The notes under the pieces: generated by a model
Seen by the model: the letters and a program-made list of their open reading frames with translations, nothing else
The model's database searches: none
Told to the model about the DNA's origin: nothing
In this document: positions 23,239 to 33,574 of the stretch, piece by piece
Position numbering within the stretch: position 1 is the stretch's first letter
Layout of the letters: each line of letters opens with the position of its first letter
Origin: Heterocephalus glaber
Taxonomy: Eukaryota > Chordata > Mammalia > Rodentia > Bathyergidae
Reading direction: 5' to 3'
NCBI RefSeq assembly: GCF_000247695.1
Contig: NW_004624782.1
Span: forward strand, 12,818,495 to 12,882,494
Length of the DNA: 64,000 bases
Translations under genes and position numbers: made by a program

Positions 23239-23432
23239 GGGGGTCCAGGGATTTAGGTCAGTGGTTCCACCGCCTGCCTTGCAAGCAAAAGGTCCTGAGT
23301 TTGATCCCTGGTACCAAAAACAAAACAAAACAAAAATATTCTACAGGGGGGGCTGGGGATTTAGCTCAGTGGTTTCACCGCCTGCTGCGCAAGCACAAGG
23401 ACTCGAGTTTGATCCTTGGTACCAAAATAAAA
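23239..23432 (+). mobile_element. Two ID SINEs stacked at one target
   Basis: Copies at 23239-23330 and 23346-23432. The target text aatattctacaggggg occurs before, between and (mutated) after them. Confidence 0.9.
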
Positions 23433-24191
23433 AATATTCTATAGGGGTTCAACTTCTAAAACCATAATTGGTAAAAATAATAATCTTCTGGCTGTATTTT
23501 ATATTTCAAGGTGATTGATATTCAAATCAAATTATAATAGTTAAGCACACTGCTTCCACTGCAATACTGATGTAACTGATCTCTTCTGGGTGTTCATCAA
23601 CTAAAGTTTAGAGACCAAAACTAGAGAGATAACTGGGCTAAGAGAATAGCCAATATTTTGGCCCTGGCCCTCCAAGGTCAACAAGAACCCAAGACATGAG
23701 AGAACCTTTTCTACAGGATCCTGCAACTTTGGTGAGTCACCCAATCTCCAGAGCAAGGAGATTGCTGGACCCCAGAGGACAAAACTCAACAAATGTACAG
23801 TGTGCCAAAGGAGGATCACCAAGAGAAAAAAAGTCTCCCATGTTTTCACAGAAAGGAACATGATCTAGCAAGGCTGTGGCCCATCCTGGCAGCTGACATT
23901 GACAGAGGAGCTGAGGCTCTGTACATGGTTCCAAAAGTAATGCCAGAGGGGACTTATCTGGCCTTAATAGACATCAAGAGGTTAATTTTAATTAATACAG
24001 ATCTCATTTTAACTTGGTTTTACACACCCAGCAGAAAAATATAACCAAAAGATATATAAAAACAATACCACAGTACTAAAAGCTAGGTATAAAAAGGGGC
24101 ACCAATCACTGACTCCTTCTGGCAGTTTCCAGCTACACTGGTAGCTGACAACTGTTATTGTTCAATGAGGCTAAAAAAAACTATGGTAAAG

Positions 24192-24290
24192 GCCCAGGGA
24201 TTTAGCTCAGTGGTGCTGCCGCCTGCATTGCAAGTGCAAGGTCCTGAGTTCAATCCCTGGTCCAAAAACAAAAAATAAAAAACAAAAAAC
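24192..24290 (+). mobile_element. ID SINE in the ERV
   Basis: gcccagggatttagctcagtgg to gttcaatccctggtcc, then an A-rich tail. Confidence 0.88.
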
Positions 24291-24299
24291 CACAAAATT

Positions 24300-24560
24300 A
24301 TGGCAAACACTATAAAAGCTCAACAAGAGTCTTCAAATTCTTTAGCTAAAATTGTCCTTCAAAACCACCAAACTCTTCATCTCCTTACAACTAAAACTAA
24401 AAAAACTTGTGACAAAAATATCAGACTTAAAATCTCCATCAATAGAGGGCCCTAAGAGCCAACCAGTTACAATTGCTACTCCAATCCCTTAAGAGCAGTG
24501 TCTAGACGGGGCTCTTTCCCCAACCTGCCTTTTCATTCTAATGTTCATGCTTTGATTATA
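24300..24560 (+). pseudogene. ERV envelope TM remnant
   Basis: About 40 codons around 24318-24410 resemble the coiled-coil and adjacent segment of a gammaretroviral transmembrane envelope subunit, with a stop at about 24453. The surface subunit is not recognisable upstream. Confidence 0.55.
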
Positions 24561-24881
24561 TATGCCTTAATTTCTTAGAAAATTTGTTTATTCTTGCCTA
24601 AAGCTGCCAAACTCCAAGTGATCATACAGATGAACCAACGACAAATGTGCAAGACCCTTTTTATCAGGATCCACTAGACTGACCTTGTAAAGAGAGTTCA
24701 CAGCTGCTAAACTACAGGACTTCTATCCAAGGCTCCTTAGATTAACCCTCTAGAGAATATTTCTGACTGCCAATTACAACTCCAACCCCCTTCAACCTGG
24801 AATAGCCAGATGGGTCATCATCCCTTGCCTCCTCATGGCAGTTCAGGATATCTTTTCAGAGGACGGGGGACTACTATAGGC

Positions 24882-25514
24882 TGTTAGGTAAAAAAATTAC
24901 AGGTAGTCAGATAGGGATAGGCCCTCCAGAGAGTCAGGGCAAAGGTAAAACACACTACAACTGTGGCCAGAGACTCATCTGTTGGAGACCAGGCCTCAAG
25001 ATAAACATGAAATGACCAGGTCTGCATACTTCCCCAAAGGACAAGATAAGTGTTAACACCTGGGCTAATGAAGCCCAGATAGACATCAGTCTTCCCAGTG
25101 GGTGACCAAGACCTCTGGACCCATAAATTCTAGAAAAAGTCTTTGTTCTTTCCATGAACACTTATTATGTGACTTGTTTCCCCATTGGATCACTATTACC
25201 TAAGTGACTATACTTGTAACCTTATTGGTTGATCATAGCTTTAACCTATGTTGTATCCACATGGTTTTGCTCTATAAAACTTCCCTGCAAAGTGGGGTCC
25301 TCAGCTACCCATTTGGGACCCCCACCTGGCTCTCAGGAGCTATCCTCTCAATAAACATTTCCTACTCTTAACCTCCATGGTTCCTAGAATTCATCCTTCA
25401 ATTTTAGAAAACACAAACTCGGCATATCAGATATCTAACAGGTTGAGAACTATAATATTTCCCTTGTATCATTTAGAGATCATATTTCATCTCTGGATAT
25501 CATTTCCTATATCA
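24882..25514 (+). mobile_element. 3' LTR of the ERV
   Basis: A polypurine-like tract (ggacggggga, 24861-24870) precedes TGTTAGG at 24882. The LTR has a TATAAAA box at 25273-25279 and AATAAA at 25350-25355, and ends ...atatca at 25514. The left border is uncertain by about 12 bp. Confidence 0.7.
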
Positions 25515-25529
25515 CTGTCACAAAATAAA

Positions 25530-25580
25530 AAGGGCTGGAGGTGTAGCAAAGGGATCAATCCTCAATATAAATAAATAAAT
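25530..25580 (+). mobile_element. ID-like remnant
   Basis: aaaagggctggaggtgtagc then gatcaatcctcaatataaataaat, just outside the 3' LTR. Confidence 0.4.
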
Positions 25581-26290
25581 GGAGTTGGGAAGCTCAACTC
25601 AGTACAGGCAAGCTCTTGACATATCATCCAAGAAAAGCATTTCAGGACATCACTGAGAGGCATCAGCTGATTTATTAGCTAGAGTTAGAAAGTAAGAGAA
25701 AACAGGGAAGGGGCTTCAGCTGGAGGAGCTGAAGGAAGCACGTCCCTAATGAAGATCAGACTGGCCCATTAACAAAGGAACAGGGCCTGTTGCTAGAGAG
25801 GAGCAGAAGCCAGAGGTCTGGTGGGTCATCATCATCTCAGTCCTGCTTTTGTAGCACCGACATGGGAGAAGAGGTGACGGCTTCTGCCTCAGTTCTGCAG
25901 AGGCTCTGCTGGACTCCAAGGTGACTGGAGACTTCTGGGCACCCACTGGTAGTTGAGTGTCCCTGCAAAACTCTTATCTTGGTGTCCTCAGACTTGAACA
26001 GGATAAGATGGGTTATGTAAATTTAGGGCTAATCAATCTTGTATGGCCAGTCTTTAGACAGACACGCCCTAAATGATTAACATGTCTATATGTACAGCTG
26101 ACCTGGGATCTCTGCCAGTGTCAGGGTAACAAAGGAGACACAAGCAAAATGTAGGTCAAGCTCTGTTCTGATTTTAGTTATCCACGGAGCATCCGTAGGC
26201 CCAAGAAGTGTTGTCTCTGTCTCCGTCTATCTCTCTCTCTAGCAAAAGTAGCTGCCAAGTCTCTCACTGCCTCTGAAGAAAACACAAGCC
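25581..26290. other. No feature recognised
   Basis: Unique sequence between the ERV and the CD19 3' end. An AATAAA on the minus strand at 25675-25670 has no matched transcript. Confidence 0.4.
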
Positions 26291-26297
26291 ATACTCT

Positions 26298-26384
26298 TTT
26301 TTTCTTTTTTGGTACCGGGAATAGAGCTCGGGTCTTTTCACTTGCACAGCAGGCGGCGAAACCGCTGAGCTAAATCCCCAGCCC
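26298..26384 (-). mobile_element. ID SINE near the CD19 3' end
   Basis: ggtaccgggaatagagctcg to gctaaatccccagccc; duplication cacaagccatactttt. Confidence 0.9.
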
Positions 26385-26398
26385 TCACAAGCCATACT

Positions 26399-26641
26399 TT
26401 TAATGAGTAGCAGGTTAAGGGCCCAGGAGTTGGTTTGTCCTTAGTCTCCGGGAAGAATCAGATGGGCCGCAGGCAGTGGGGTAATGGGTGAACGAGCCAT
26501 AGGAGGGGAAAAGCAGCACGGTGCATGCAGTGCAGCCCTTCCTTCTTGGAGGGACTTGAGAAGGGACAGGAGAGGGCCCAACCTCACCCCCCCCACACAC
26601 ACAATGGCACTACACAATTGGAAGATCTCATTGAGTTTATC
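26399..26641 (-). terminator. Candidate CD19 poly(A) signals
   Basis: Two variant hexamers follow the CD19 stop on the minus strand: GATAAA at 26641-26636 (about 300 nt downstream) and ATTAAA at 26404-26399 (about 535 nt downstream). The human 3'UTR is short, which favours the first. No canonical AATAAA is seen between the stop and the ID element at 26298. Confidence 0.35.
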
Positions 26642-26674
26642 TAGGAAAAGGAAAAGTGGTCAGAAGTTACTGGC

Positions 26675-26701
26675 ATGTACACACACACACACACACACAC
26701 C
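26675..26701 (+). repeat. (AC)n microsatellite in the CD19 3'UTR
   Basis: A run of 13 ac units, transcribed as (GU)n on the CD19 strand. Confidence 0.9.
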
Positions 26702-26937
26702 CTAAGCAAAGTCCCTGCCGAGGTTGCAGACTCAAGTCTGGATCTGGGCCTAAGGAAGCCCAAGGTACACAGAAGGAATGGGGGTGAGGAGGGATCCAGG
26801 AGCCCACCCCTGCCCGCCAGGCCCTGGGAACCCCTTCCCTTCTCCCTCCCTGATCCCAGCATCCCATGCATCCCTGCTCATCTGTCTTCTGCTCCCCCCA
26901 CCCTGGGCAGTTCTCAGCTCACCTGGTCACCTGGGAG

Positions 26938-29900
26938 TCACCTGGTACTCCAGACCCCCATGTGGCCCCCTCCCCCCCAGGCCAGTTCTGGCTCATCAGG
27001 ATTATCCATGTTCTCGTAAGAGTCTGCATCTGGACAGGATCAAGAAAGAGTAAAGCAGGTAGGGCTGGAAGTAGGCTGGGAGGGGAAAATCAACCCAGAG
27101 GATGGCCAGGCACAATGGCAGAAGCACCCACCTTCCTCTTGATGAGGACCAGGCTGAAGGGAGCGGAGCTGGGGGGCTGCATACAGGATCCCTCTCATAT
27201 CCTCATAGGACTGGGACCCTGCTTGGGCAGGGGATGGAGAATTGGAGGCCCGGGAGCCACACTGAGGGCTTGGGACAGGGGGCAGTGTGAGGGGCTGGGA
27301 AGGTGGACTCTGCCCATGTTGTGCTAGGAGTGACTGAGTCAGCATCTGGTTTGGGACCTGACTGGGTCCCTATCAGGGTTAAGTATGGGACAGATTATGG
27401 TCAGAGAGAGGGTAGAGCATAGAGCTGGGAGGAGTGGGTCAGAATGTGAGGAAGTTGTAGAGAACTGTGGTGAAGGCTGTAGTCTGAGATGGGGCTGGGT
27501 GAGGTCAGAGATCTAGGTGGGTACTGCATTGGCTTCCACGTTGACGCTCAGATTTAGTGACTGAGCCCTGAGGATTAGGATTGGGACTGGAGTCAATGTT
27601 GAGATTAGGGTTAGGAGTAAAATCTAAGATCAGGGTTGAGCTCCGATCCAGTGAGAGTCAGGTTAAGGTTGCTCTTAGTGTTAAAGCTGAGGGTGGGTCA
27701 GGCCCAGCTGGGCAAAGTGGGGTCCTAAGCAACTCTCACCAAGTGAGGTTGCTTCCCGGCTGGGGTCCCTGGCGGACCCATGGGGGCTCAGGAAGTCTAG
27801 AAAAAGAAGAGGGGAGTCACTATTCATCCTGGCTTCCAGCCTCCCCCTGCCTCAGGAGCGCGACCACCCTCACACGCACCTGTCGTCCTGGCTGCTGGCG
27901 GGGCCATCTCTTCATCCGCGTTCTCATAAGATTCAGCTGCAGCACAAGAAAGAGAGCTCCAGGCACCCCGCCTTCCGTTAGCGGCTCGCAGAGCGCTGGG
28001 TCGGCCCAGCCTCCGAGGCCCGCGAGGCCCGCGAGGCCCGCGAGGCCCGAGTTACCGTTGGAGAAGGAGTCATCATCCGCAGGCCCCGAGGGCGCGTCCT
28101 CCGGGTTCTCGTAGCCGCTGCCATCTGGCGGAGAAGGAGGGGCGTCCAGCGAGGGCCCCTACCCCGGGGAGGCGGGGCGTGGGGAAGGCGGGGCAGCCTT
28201 ACCCCGGGAGAGCCGGTCCCGCCCGAGGCTGGAGTCGTTCTCATAGAACTCGGAGCCCTCCTCGCTGTCCGGCTCCTCATAGGCCTCCCCTTCCTCCTCT
28301 TCCGGGCCTTCGAGTTGGGAAACGAGGAGGGAAACTGAGTCACGGCCCTCCTCCCTGGCCCCGCCCACCCTCTTGCACAGACGGTCGCGACACCATGTGA
28401 GGAACGAGCCCCTCCTCACCTGCAGTCGGGGGGCTCCGAGGCCCCGCGGCTCCGGCCTCCTGGACGTCACCCCGTGGATTTCCATAGGGCTGGACGGTGC
28501 CCCCCAGGGCTGCTGCCCACCGCTGCGCGCGCCCTGGCGAGAGCGGGGTTGCCAGGGAGCAGTGGGGCGGGGGTGCCGGGGAAGGGTGCCGAGGCCGGGA
28601 AGGTCCCTGTTCCTGGCCTGGAACTCTGGGGCTAGGTCTGAATCCGGGGGCGCAGCCCCACGCTCGAGGGCGAGGCTCTGCTGGGGAATCGGCTCCCGCC
28701 GGCCCTGGGGACGGGGCTCCGAGCGCCGCAGGCCTGGGCTCCGGGATTGGAGGATCGGGAGGTGGGTGGGGCTAGCGCTGGGCGGAGCTTTAGCCTGGGG
28801 GCGGGGCGTCGTCGTCAGAGGCGCTGGGGGGCTCCTACCTGTGCCCGAGGTGGGCGTGGGAAGGGACAGCACGTTTCCGTACTGGCTCTGGGTCCCTTTT
28901 CCAGGGGGAGGAGTCACTTTGAAGAATCTAGCGGGAGAAGGGGAGGTACGCCGTGAGGCTGGACCCGAAGGGAGCGAACCAACTCAAGCTTCAGTCCCTT
29001 GTGATCAACCCCTCTGAGCTGGGACAGCCTACACAGGAGTCTGGAATCATTCCGAAGAGGTCTCTTTTTTCTCTTTTGAGACAGGGCCTCACTATGTGGC
29101 TCAGGCCAGTCTTGAACCCAGTATGTACCCCAGGCTGGTCTCGAACATGCAGTGAACTCCTCCCGCCTCAGCCTCCCGAGAGCTGGGATCACAGGCGTGT
29201 GCCGCCACGCCTCGCATCCAAGATCTTGACAGAGGAGATAGCTTGGTATCGGGGCCCTGATCTTGGGCAAGGTGTCACCCCGTAGAGATCAGCGAAGGTC
29301 CCCTGGGCGGGGGAACCAGGGTTCGCAGAGCGGGGAGTGATTACCTCCTGGTGGGGTCAGTCATTCGCTTCCTTTTCCTCCTCAGGACCAGGGCTGGTGG
29401 GAGTTAAGGGGAATGATCAAGAGGCCGCTCATCGGGGTGCGGGGAGGTCACTTGGGTCAATAGAGGAGATGGCGGTTCCGATTACAGGGAGCTTGGGAAG
29501 TCTGAGGGGGGTCAGGGGAGTCGGGGCACGGGGTTGAGGGATGCAGAGGGGAGCACAGGAGGAGAGGGGAGTGACTGTCAGATGGCCAGTGTGGGCAGCC
29601 TGAGGAAAATGGAGCAAGGTATGGGCCAACCGGCCGGGGACATGACTCACCTCTTCGGATATGAAGAAAGGCCACCAGAGAACCCAGGCAGAAGGCCAGA
29701 TAAGCCAAAGGCACAACTGGGATCTTCCAGCCACCATTCCTCAGCAGCCAGTGCCATGCTACTAGGGGACAGATGCCATGAGCAAGGATCCCAGACTGGC
29801 ATCTTTCTCCCCAGCCCCAGGAATACCAGGGACCATTGACCTGCGATATAGTAGCAAGACACGGACTGGAAGTCCCAAGCTATGAGGACAGCTCTCCTCC

Positions 29901-32082
29901 CCGCCCTCAAGGAGCTGTGCCCCAGAGGCAGAAGCTGGCACAGAATGTGGGGCGGTGTCCACTGACCGAGCCGTGTGCACGGTGGCAGTGTCAGGGTGAG
30001 CCGGATGTAGCGAGGCAGTCATGGTCAGGGTGAAGGGCAGAGCTGCATGTGTAAGGGCAAGACTGGGATCCAGCACACTGCCAAGTTCGAGTTTGGCATG
30101 GAAGTTGGGGTTGAGTATGACCAGGAGTCTGGTTGGGTGTATTCAGGATTTGGCATGGGCAGGATGTTCTGACAGATTTAATGGATGGGAAAGGATGGCC
30201 AGGCTCCTAGCTTGGCAAGTGGGCAATCTTTCACTTCTGCAGAGCCACTTGGGAAAGAGATTGCGTCTGACTTTGTCTATGCTCAGCCTGAGGTCTCTGA
30301 GGCATCAAATGGTGATTCCAGGAGAGGCCTGGAGTAGTCACCAACGCATAGTGACCCAAGCAGCCACGAGAGTAAAGGAGTCAAAGGAGAGGAATGTGCA
30401 GGCCAGGATGTGATGGCCCGGGGTTTTGGCATCGAGGAGCGGGCAAGAAAGAATCCAGCAAAGCTCATGGGAAGGAGCGGCCAGAGGTGGGAGATCCAGA
30501 AAAGTCAGATCTTAGAAACAAGGAGCAAACAGCTGGAGTCGCTGTTCAGCACAGATGTTGGGTTTGGAAGTGAGGCTGGTCCCAGCCCTCAGGTTTGGGT
30601 CCCAGACTGGCTCCCCGTTCTTCCAGTGGCCCCACACAAATGCTCCCCAACGGGGACAAACTGTACCTGGCCGGGGAATGACCTTCATGTGTATCTCGGT
30701 GGTCAGGTTGCCACGGAGACAATAATAGGTACCGGAGGCCTGAACAGTGGCCTGGGACAACGACAGAACAGGCCCCAGGACCCACATCTTTTGCACTGGG
30801 GGCTTCTCCCTCAAGTAGAGGTTCAGCAATGTGGTGTTAGGCTTCTTAGGGTGCACCTGGGTCCAGGAGATGGGGCCTCTGGTCACGTGGGTGGGGGGTG
30901 CCCCACAGGACAGCCAGAGAGTGGAGCCCGGGGCCACAGTGAAGTCTGGGGCAAGGAGACACCGGTGAGGGAAGCCTGAGCCCCGGGGAGGGGTCCCATC
31001 TCCCAAGGCCCCCAATTCCGGCCCCATCCCCATCCATGAACCCCACTTCTGGCCTCTCTCAGCCCTGTCCCCTTACCCTGAGTGAGGCTCTCTTTCAGAC
31101 TGCCCCTCGATGGGGCACACCCAGGCTCTGCCTCCCAGATCTCAGGGTGGCCTTTGTTCCACACATACAGCTGGGAGTTGTTGCGGTGATGAGGAGCGAG
31201 CCTGGGCCTCCCTGATGAGCCATTCCCCGGGCCACAGCTTAGGTCCCCTAAGTCTGATGCATTCCACCGGAACAGCTTCCCTGGGAAGAGACCCAGGACC
31301 GGACACAGAGACGTCAGGACGGGGAGAGATCCAGAGAGGCAGAGGGAATGAGGACAGACCCGGGCAGCCAGTGTTGAGTCGAAAAGTTGCAGGAGTCTGC
31401 TCCCCCAAACTAGCTCCTGGCTTGCCCCTTGGCCTCCAGCCTTCTCTGGCTGCTGGACAAACCCACCCCAGTCCGTGGTGGGCCTCCCCCTTCTCACCCA
31501 GCCGTGCCCTGGCCCGGCCCGGCCCTCACCGCTGCCCTCCACGCTCACTGTCCAGCCGGGCTGCCAGGCATTCTTGGAGGGGGGCCCGCGCTGGCAAAGG
31601 TAGAAGCCCCCCATCTGGTCAGAGACGTTGAAGATGAGCAGCAGGATGCCCAGAGGTCCCATCTGGACACCCAGGCCGGGGAGCCCCAGGCTCAGCTCTA
31701 AGAAGGGCGCCGACTGGTTCCCCCGAGACCAGACCAGGGGCTCAGAGCGGGCACTGGAGGGGCCCCGAAGGCACGGCAGCACGGCATCACCTCCCTCTGG
31801 GAAGGGTGGGAGAGAGAGGAGGCTTAGCCTCCCGAAGAAGCCAGCCAGCCCCACAAGGTGGGAGTCATGGGCCCTCAGAGTCCTCTCAGATCCTCCCAGG
31901 TTTCACAAATAAGAAAATGGAGGGCCAGAGAGGGTAAGTCACTCAGCTGAGGTCACCCGGGGGCCCGACTCCCCTCTCTGCCCTTCGGACATACCTTGTA
32001 CCTCCACCAGCAGAGGTTTCTGGGGCCTGCCTCCCTTGGGGAAGAGGAAGAGGAGGAAGGAGAGGAGGAGAGGAGGTGGCAT
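26938..32082 (-). CDS. CD19: B-lymphocyte antigen CD19, complete, 14 coding exons, 555 aa
   Basis: Exons: 32082-31995, 31796-31530, 31280-31077, 30945-30667, 29761-29651, 29393-29345, 28927-28839, 28533-28420, 28307-28203, 28124-28056, 27936-27880, 27796-27740, 27218-27132, 27029-26938 (TGA). The sum is 1668 nt with every junction in frame; human CD19 has 556 aa. Residues 1 to about 20 form a Leu-rich signal peptide. Exons 2 and 4 encode the two Ig-like halves and exon 3 the linker, with several N-glycosylation sites. Exon 5 holds the membrane span (about residues 288-310), and exon 6 a basic stop-transfer run. The tail keeps YEEPD (Tyr410, VAV/SRC-kinase type site) and both PI3-kinase p85 sites, YEDM (Tyr501) and YENM (Tyr530). 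CD19 with CD21 and CD81 lowers the B-cell receptor threshold. One difference from human is Trp to Arg in the SAWDPSRE stretch of exon 12. No break was found. Confidence 0.96.
27219..27739 (-). other. CD19 intron 12 with degenerate TTAGGG-like text
   Basis: Between about 27370 and 27690 the plus strand is filled with ggttaag, ttaggatt, gattagggttagg and gggttgag units. It is a low-order, telomere-like minisatellite without a clean period. Confidence 0.45.
28000..28830. promoter_or_regulatory. Intragenic CpG-rich block over CD19 exons 8-10
   Basis: CpG dinucleotides are frequent over about 800 bp here, unlike the rest of CD19. It could be an orphan island or a mutation-resistant GC-rich exon cluster. 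No promoter motif is certain. Confidence 0.45.
28015..28050 (+). repeat. 9-bp tandem repeat gcccgcgag in CD19 intron 10
   Basis: Four near-perfect units end a few bases from the exon 10 donor at 28055-28054. Confidence 0.9.
29062..29214 (-). mobile_element. B1 SINE in CD19 intron 6
   Basis: tttgagacagggcctcactatg, caggctggtctcgaac, gctgggatcacaggcg. Confidence 0.88.
29762..30666 (-). other. CD19 intron 4, no feature recognised
   Basis: About 900 bp between exons 4 and 5 without an identifiable repeat or exon. Confidence 0.5.
31888..31975 (-). mobile_element. MIR SINE in CD19 intron 1
   Basis: aataagaaaatggaggg, agagagggtaagtcactcag and gctgaggtcaccc follow the antisense MIR order. Confidence 0.55.
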
Positions 32083-32280
32083 GGCAGCCAGGATCCTCAG
32101 GCCACCCGCTTTGCCGCGCAGGGGATGCTGGGTCAGGCTGGGGCTGGTGGGCAATGAACCGTGGGTGTCTGGGGGCGGCAGGCAGTCCCCCCGAGAGGAA
32201 GGAGGTGGTCACACCTTCGGTCCCTTGCCAGGCATCTCTACAGCCACAGAACTTGCCTCTTCCTTGCCATACTGTTTTCT
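32083..32280 (-). promoter_or_regulatory. CD19 proximal promoter / 5'UTR with PAX5-like site
   Basis: The stretch just upstream of the CD19 start is TATA-less. On the minus strand, 32171-32147 reads like the segment I remember as the PAX5 (BSAP) site of the human CD19 promoter (cagacaccca then cggttcattgcccacc), followed by the conserved cagcatcccctgcgcg at about 32133-32118. PAX5 control of CD19 is established; the match here is from memory. Confidence 0.5.
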
Positions 32281-32282
32281 TC

Positions 32283-32488
32283 TCCTTCACCTTCTCCTCT
32301 TTCTCCTTCTCCTCCTCCTCCTCCTTCTTCTCCTTCTCCTTCTCCTCCTCCTCTTTCTTCTTTTTCTTCTTTTGTTTTTTTGAGTCAGAGTCTCACTGTG
32401 TAGCCCAGACTGGTCTTGAACTCATAGCAATCCTCCTGCCTCCTGCCAAGTGCTAGGATCACAGGTGTGTGCCACCACACCCGGCTAC
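32283..32488 (-). mobile_element. Polypyrimidine tract plus B1 SINE
   Basis: About 90 bp of ctc/ttc triplets (32283-32372), then antisense B1 (tttgagtcagagtctcactgtgtag, gtgctaggatcacaggtgtgtg). Confidence 0.85.
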
Positions 32489-32544
32489 ACTGTTTTATTT
32501 TCATCCCAGCAGTTGCCACCATGTGGAAAAATCTGATTTGCCCG

Positions 32545-32680
32545 TCAGCTTGTTCTGTTTCCCGACTAGTATGTAAGCCCATTGGAGCAGCGAAGGTCCT
32601 GTTTGCCACTGTTTGTCACTGCCCTAGAACAGGCACCTCCTCCATGTCTGACAAATACCTGGTGCATGAGCGGATTCCGT
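32545..32680 (+). mobile_element. LINE L2 fragment
   Basis: A weak match to the L2 end: gtttcccgactagtatgtaagccc, then ccctagaacaggcacc. Confidence 0.4.
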
Positions 32681-32697
32681 TGTAGGGGCTCCCTCCT

Positions 32698-32828
32698 TTT
32701 GTGTGTGTGTGTGTGTTTCAAGGGGCTCCCTCCCTCTTCCCACCCCAGCTTCCCCAGGGTCAGGATCCCTTAGTGTGTGCACATGCACAGACACACAGAC
32801 ACACACACACACACACACCCACACACAC
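32698..32828 (+). repeat. (GT)n and (AC)n microsatellites
   Basis: gt units at 32698-32717 and ac units at about 32790-32828, 70 bp apart in opposite sense, so they could pair in a single strand. Confidence 0.85.
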
Positions 32829-32879
32829 CTTACATTTCCATCTCCATCCCCATACAATGCCCTTCAGCACATTCTGGGG

Positions 32880-33000
32880 TCTGGCAGACCTGAGTTTGAA
32901 TCTTCTGGTCCATTACTCAGCTAATTCCTGTATCACCCAAAGCCTCAGTTTCTTTCTTTGTCCACCAGGGATAATATTAATACTGTAAATGTACTGTTTG
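32880..33000 (+). mobile_element. MIR SINE
   Basis: Sense MIR: gacctgagtttgaatc, aaagcctcagtttctttc, ccagggataatattaatac. Confidence 0.65.
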
Positions 33001-33001
33001 T

Positions 33002-33078
33002 GAGCTGGGAGTGTCGCTCAGTGGAGAGTGCTCACCTAGCTCCTGAGCGGCCCTGAGTTCAAGCCCCATTGCTGGTTT
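33002..33078 (+). mobile_element. ID SINE, older type
   Basis: gagctgggagtgtcgctcagtggagag to gagttcaagccccattgc. Confidence 0.65.
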
Positions 33079-33129
33079 AGCGCAGTGCACAGTGGTAAGA
33101 GGCCTTTAGATAATAACTGACAGCATCAA

Positions 33130-33240
33130 TTAATGGTTAAGAACTCGAGCCAGACTGGATGAGTTCACGCCATGGGGGAGTCGCCTCCCCTGTAAACCAG
33201 GGTAATAAGAGCAGCTACACTATGGATCATTTTGGGCATA
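33130..33240 (+). mobile_element. MIR SINE fragment
   Basis: taatggttaagaactcgagcc and, later, taaaccagggtaataagagc fit a degenerate sense MIR. Confidence 0.5.
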
Positions 33241-33342
33241 AACCGGCCAATGTGCAGCATGCTGGGAGGGGGTTGGACAACTGTTTGAGAGACAGAAGCC
33301 ACTGTAGCTGCTTTGTAGCAGTCCTGGGAATGCAGATGAGCC

Positions 33343-33500
33343 AGGCACCGGGATGCATGCTGGGATCCCAGCACTGGGAGGCCGAGGCAGGAAGATCACA
33401 AGTTTGAGCCCAGCCTGGGAAACTTGGGGACTTAGATCCTATCTCAAAATAAAAAATAAAAAGGTCTAGGGGTGTAGGTTCAATCCCCAGTATCACAAAA
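33343..33500 (+). mobile_element. B1-dID dimeric SINE
   Basis: B1 (gggatcccagcactgggaggccgagg) then A-rich linker and aggtctaggggtgtagg, gttcaatccccagtatc. Confidence 0.8.
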
Positions 33501-33574
33501 TAAAATAATGATTGAGGATTAATGTCGCTTCCTCCCCCAGGAAGCCCCTGCTTTTGTTATGGAAGCAACCTAGT

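Larger units (their letters stand above)
21720..24180 (+). other. ERV interior, unassigned
   Basis: AT-rich sequence between the protease trace and the envelope TM trace. Apart from four ID insertions I recognise nothing, and most of pol and the envelope surface subunit appear deleted or eroded. Confidence 0.45.
16690..25514 (+). mobile_element. Class I (gammaretrovirus-like) endogenous retrovirus, defective, tRNA-Gln primed
   Basis: An LTR remnant ends at 16801 (CA), followed by TT and a primer-binding site at 16804-16821 that is one base off the tRNA-Gln complement. An LTR end with the same sequence closes the element at 25514. Between them lie a long leader, a gag remnant (19692 to about 21290), protease and start-of-pol remnants (about 21330-21700), a stretch I cannot assign, an envelope TM remnant (about 24300-24430) and a full-length 3' LTR. 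Multiple stops and frameshifts break every gene, so it is an old, dead copy. At least 13 ID SINEs sit inside it. Confidence 0.85.
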
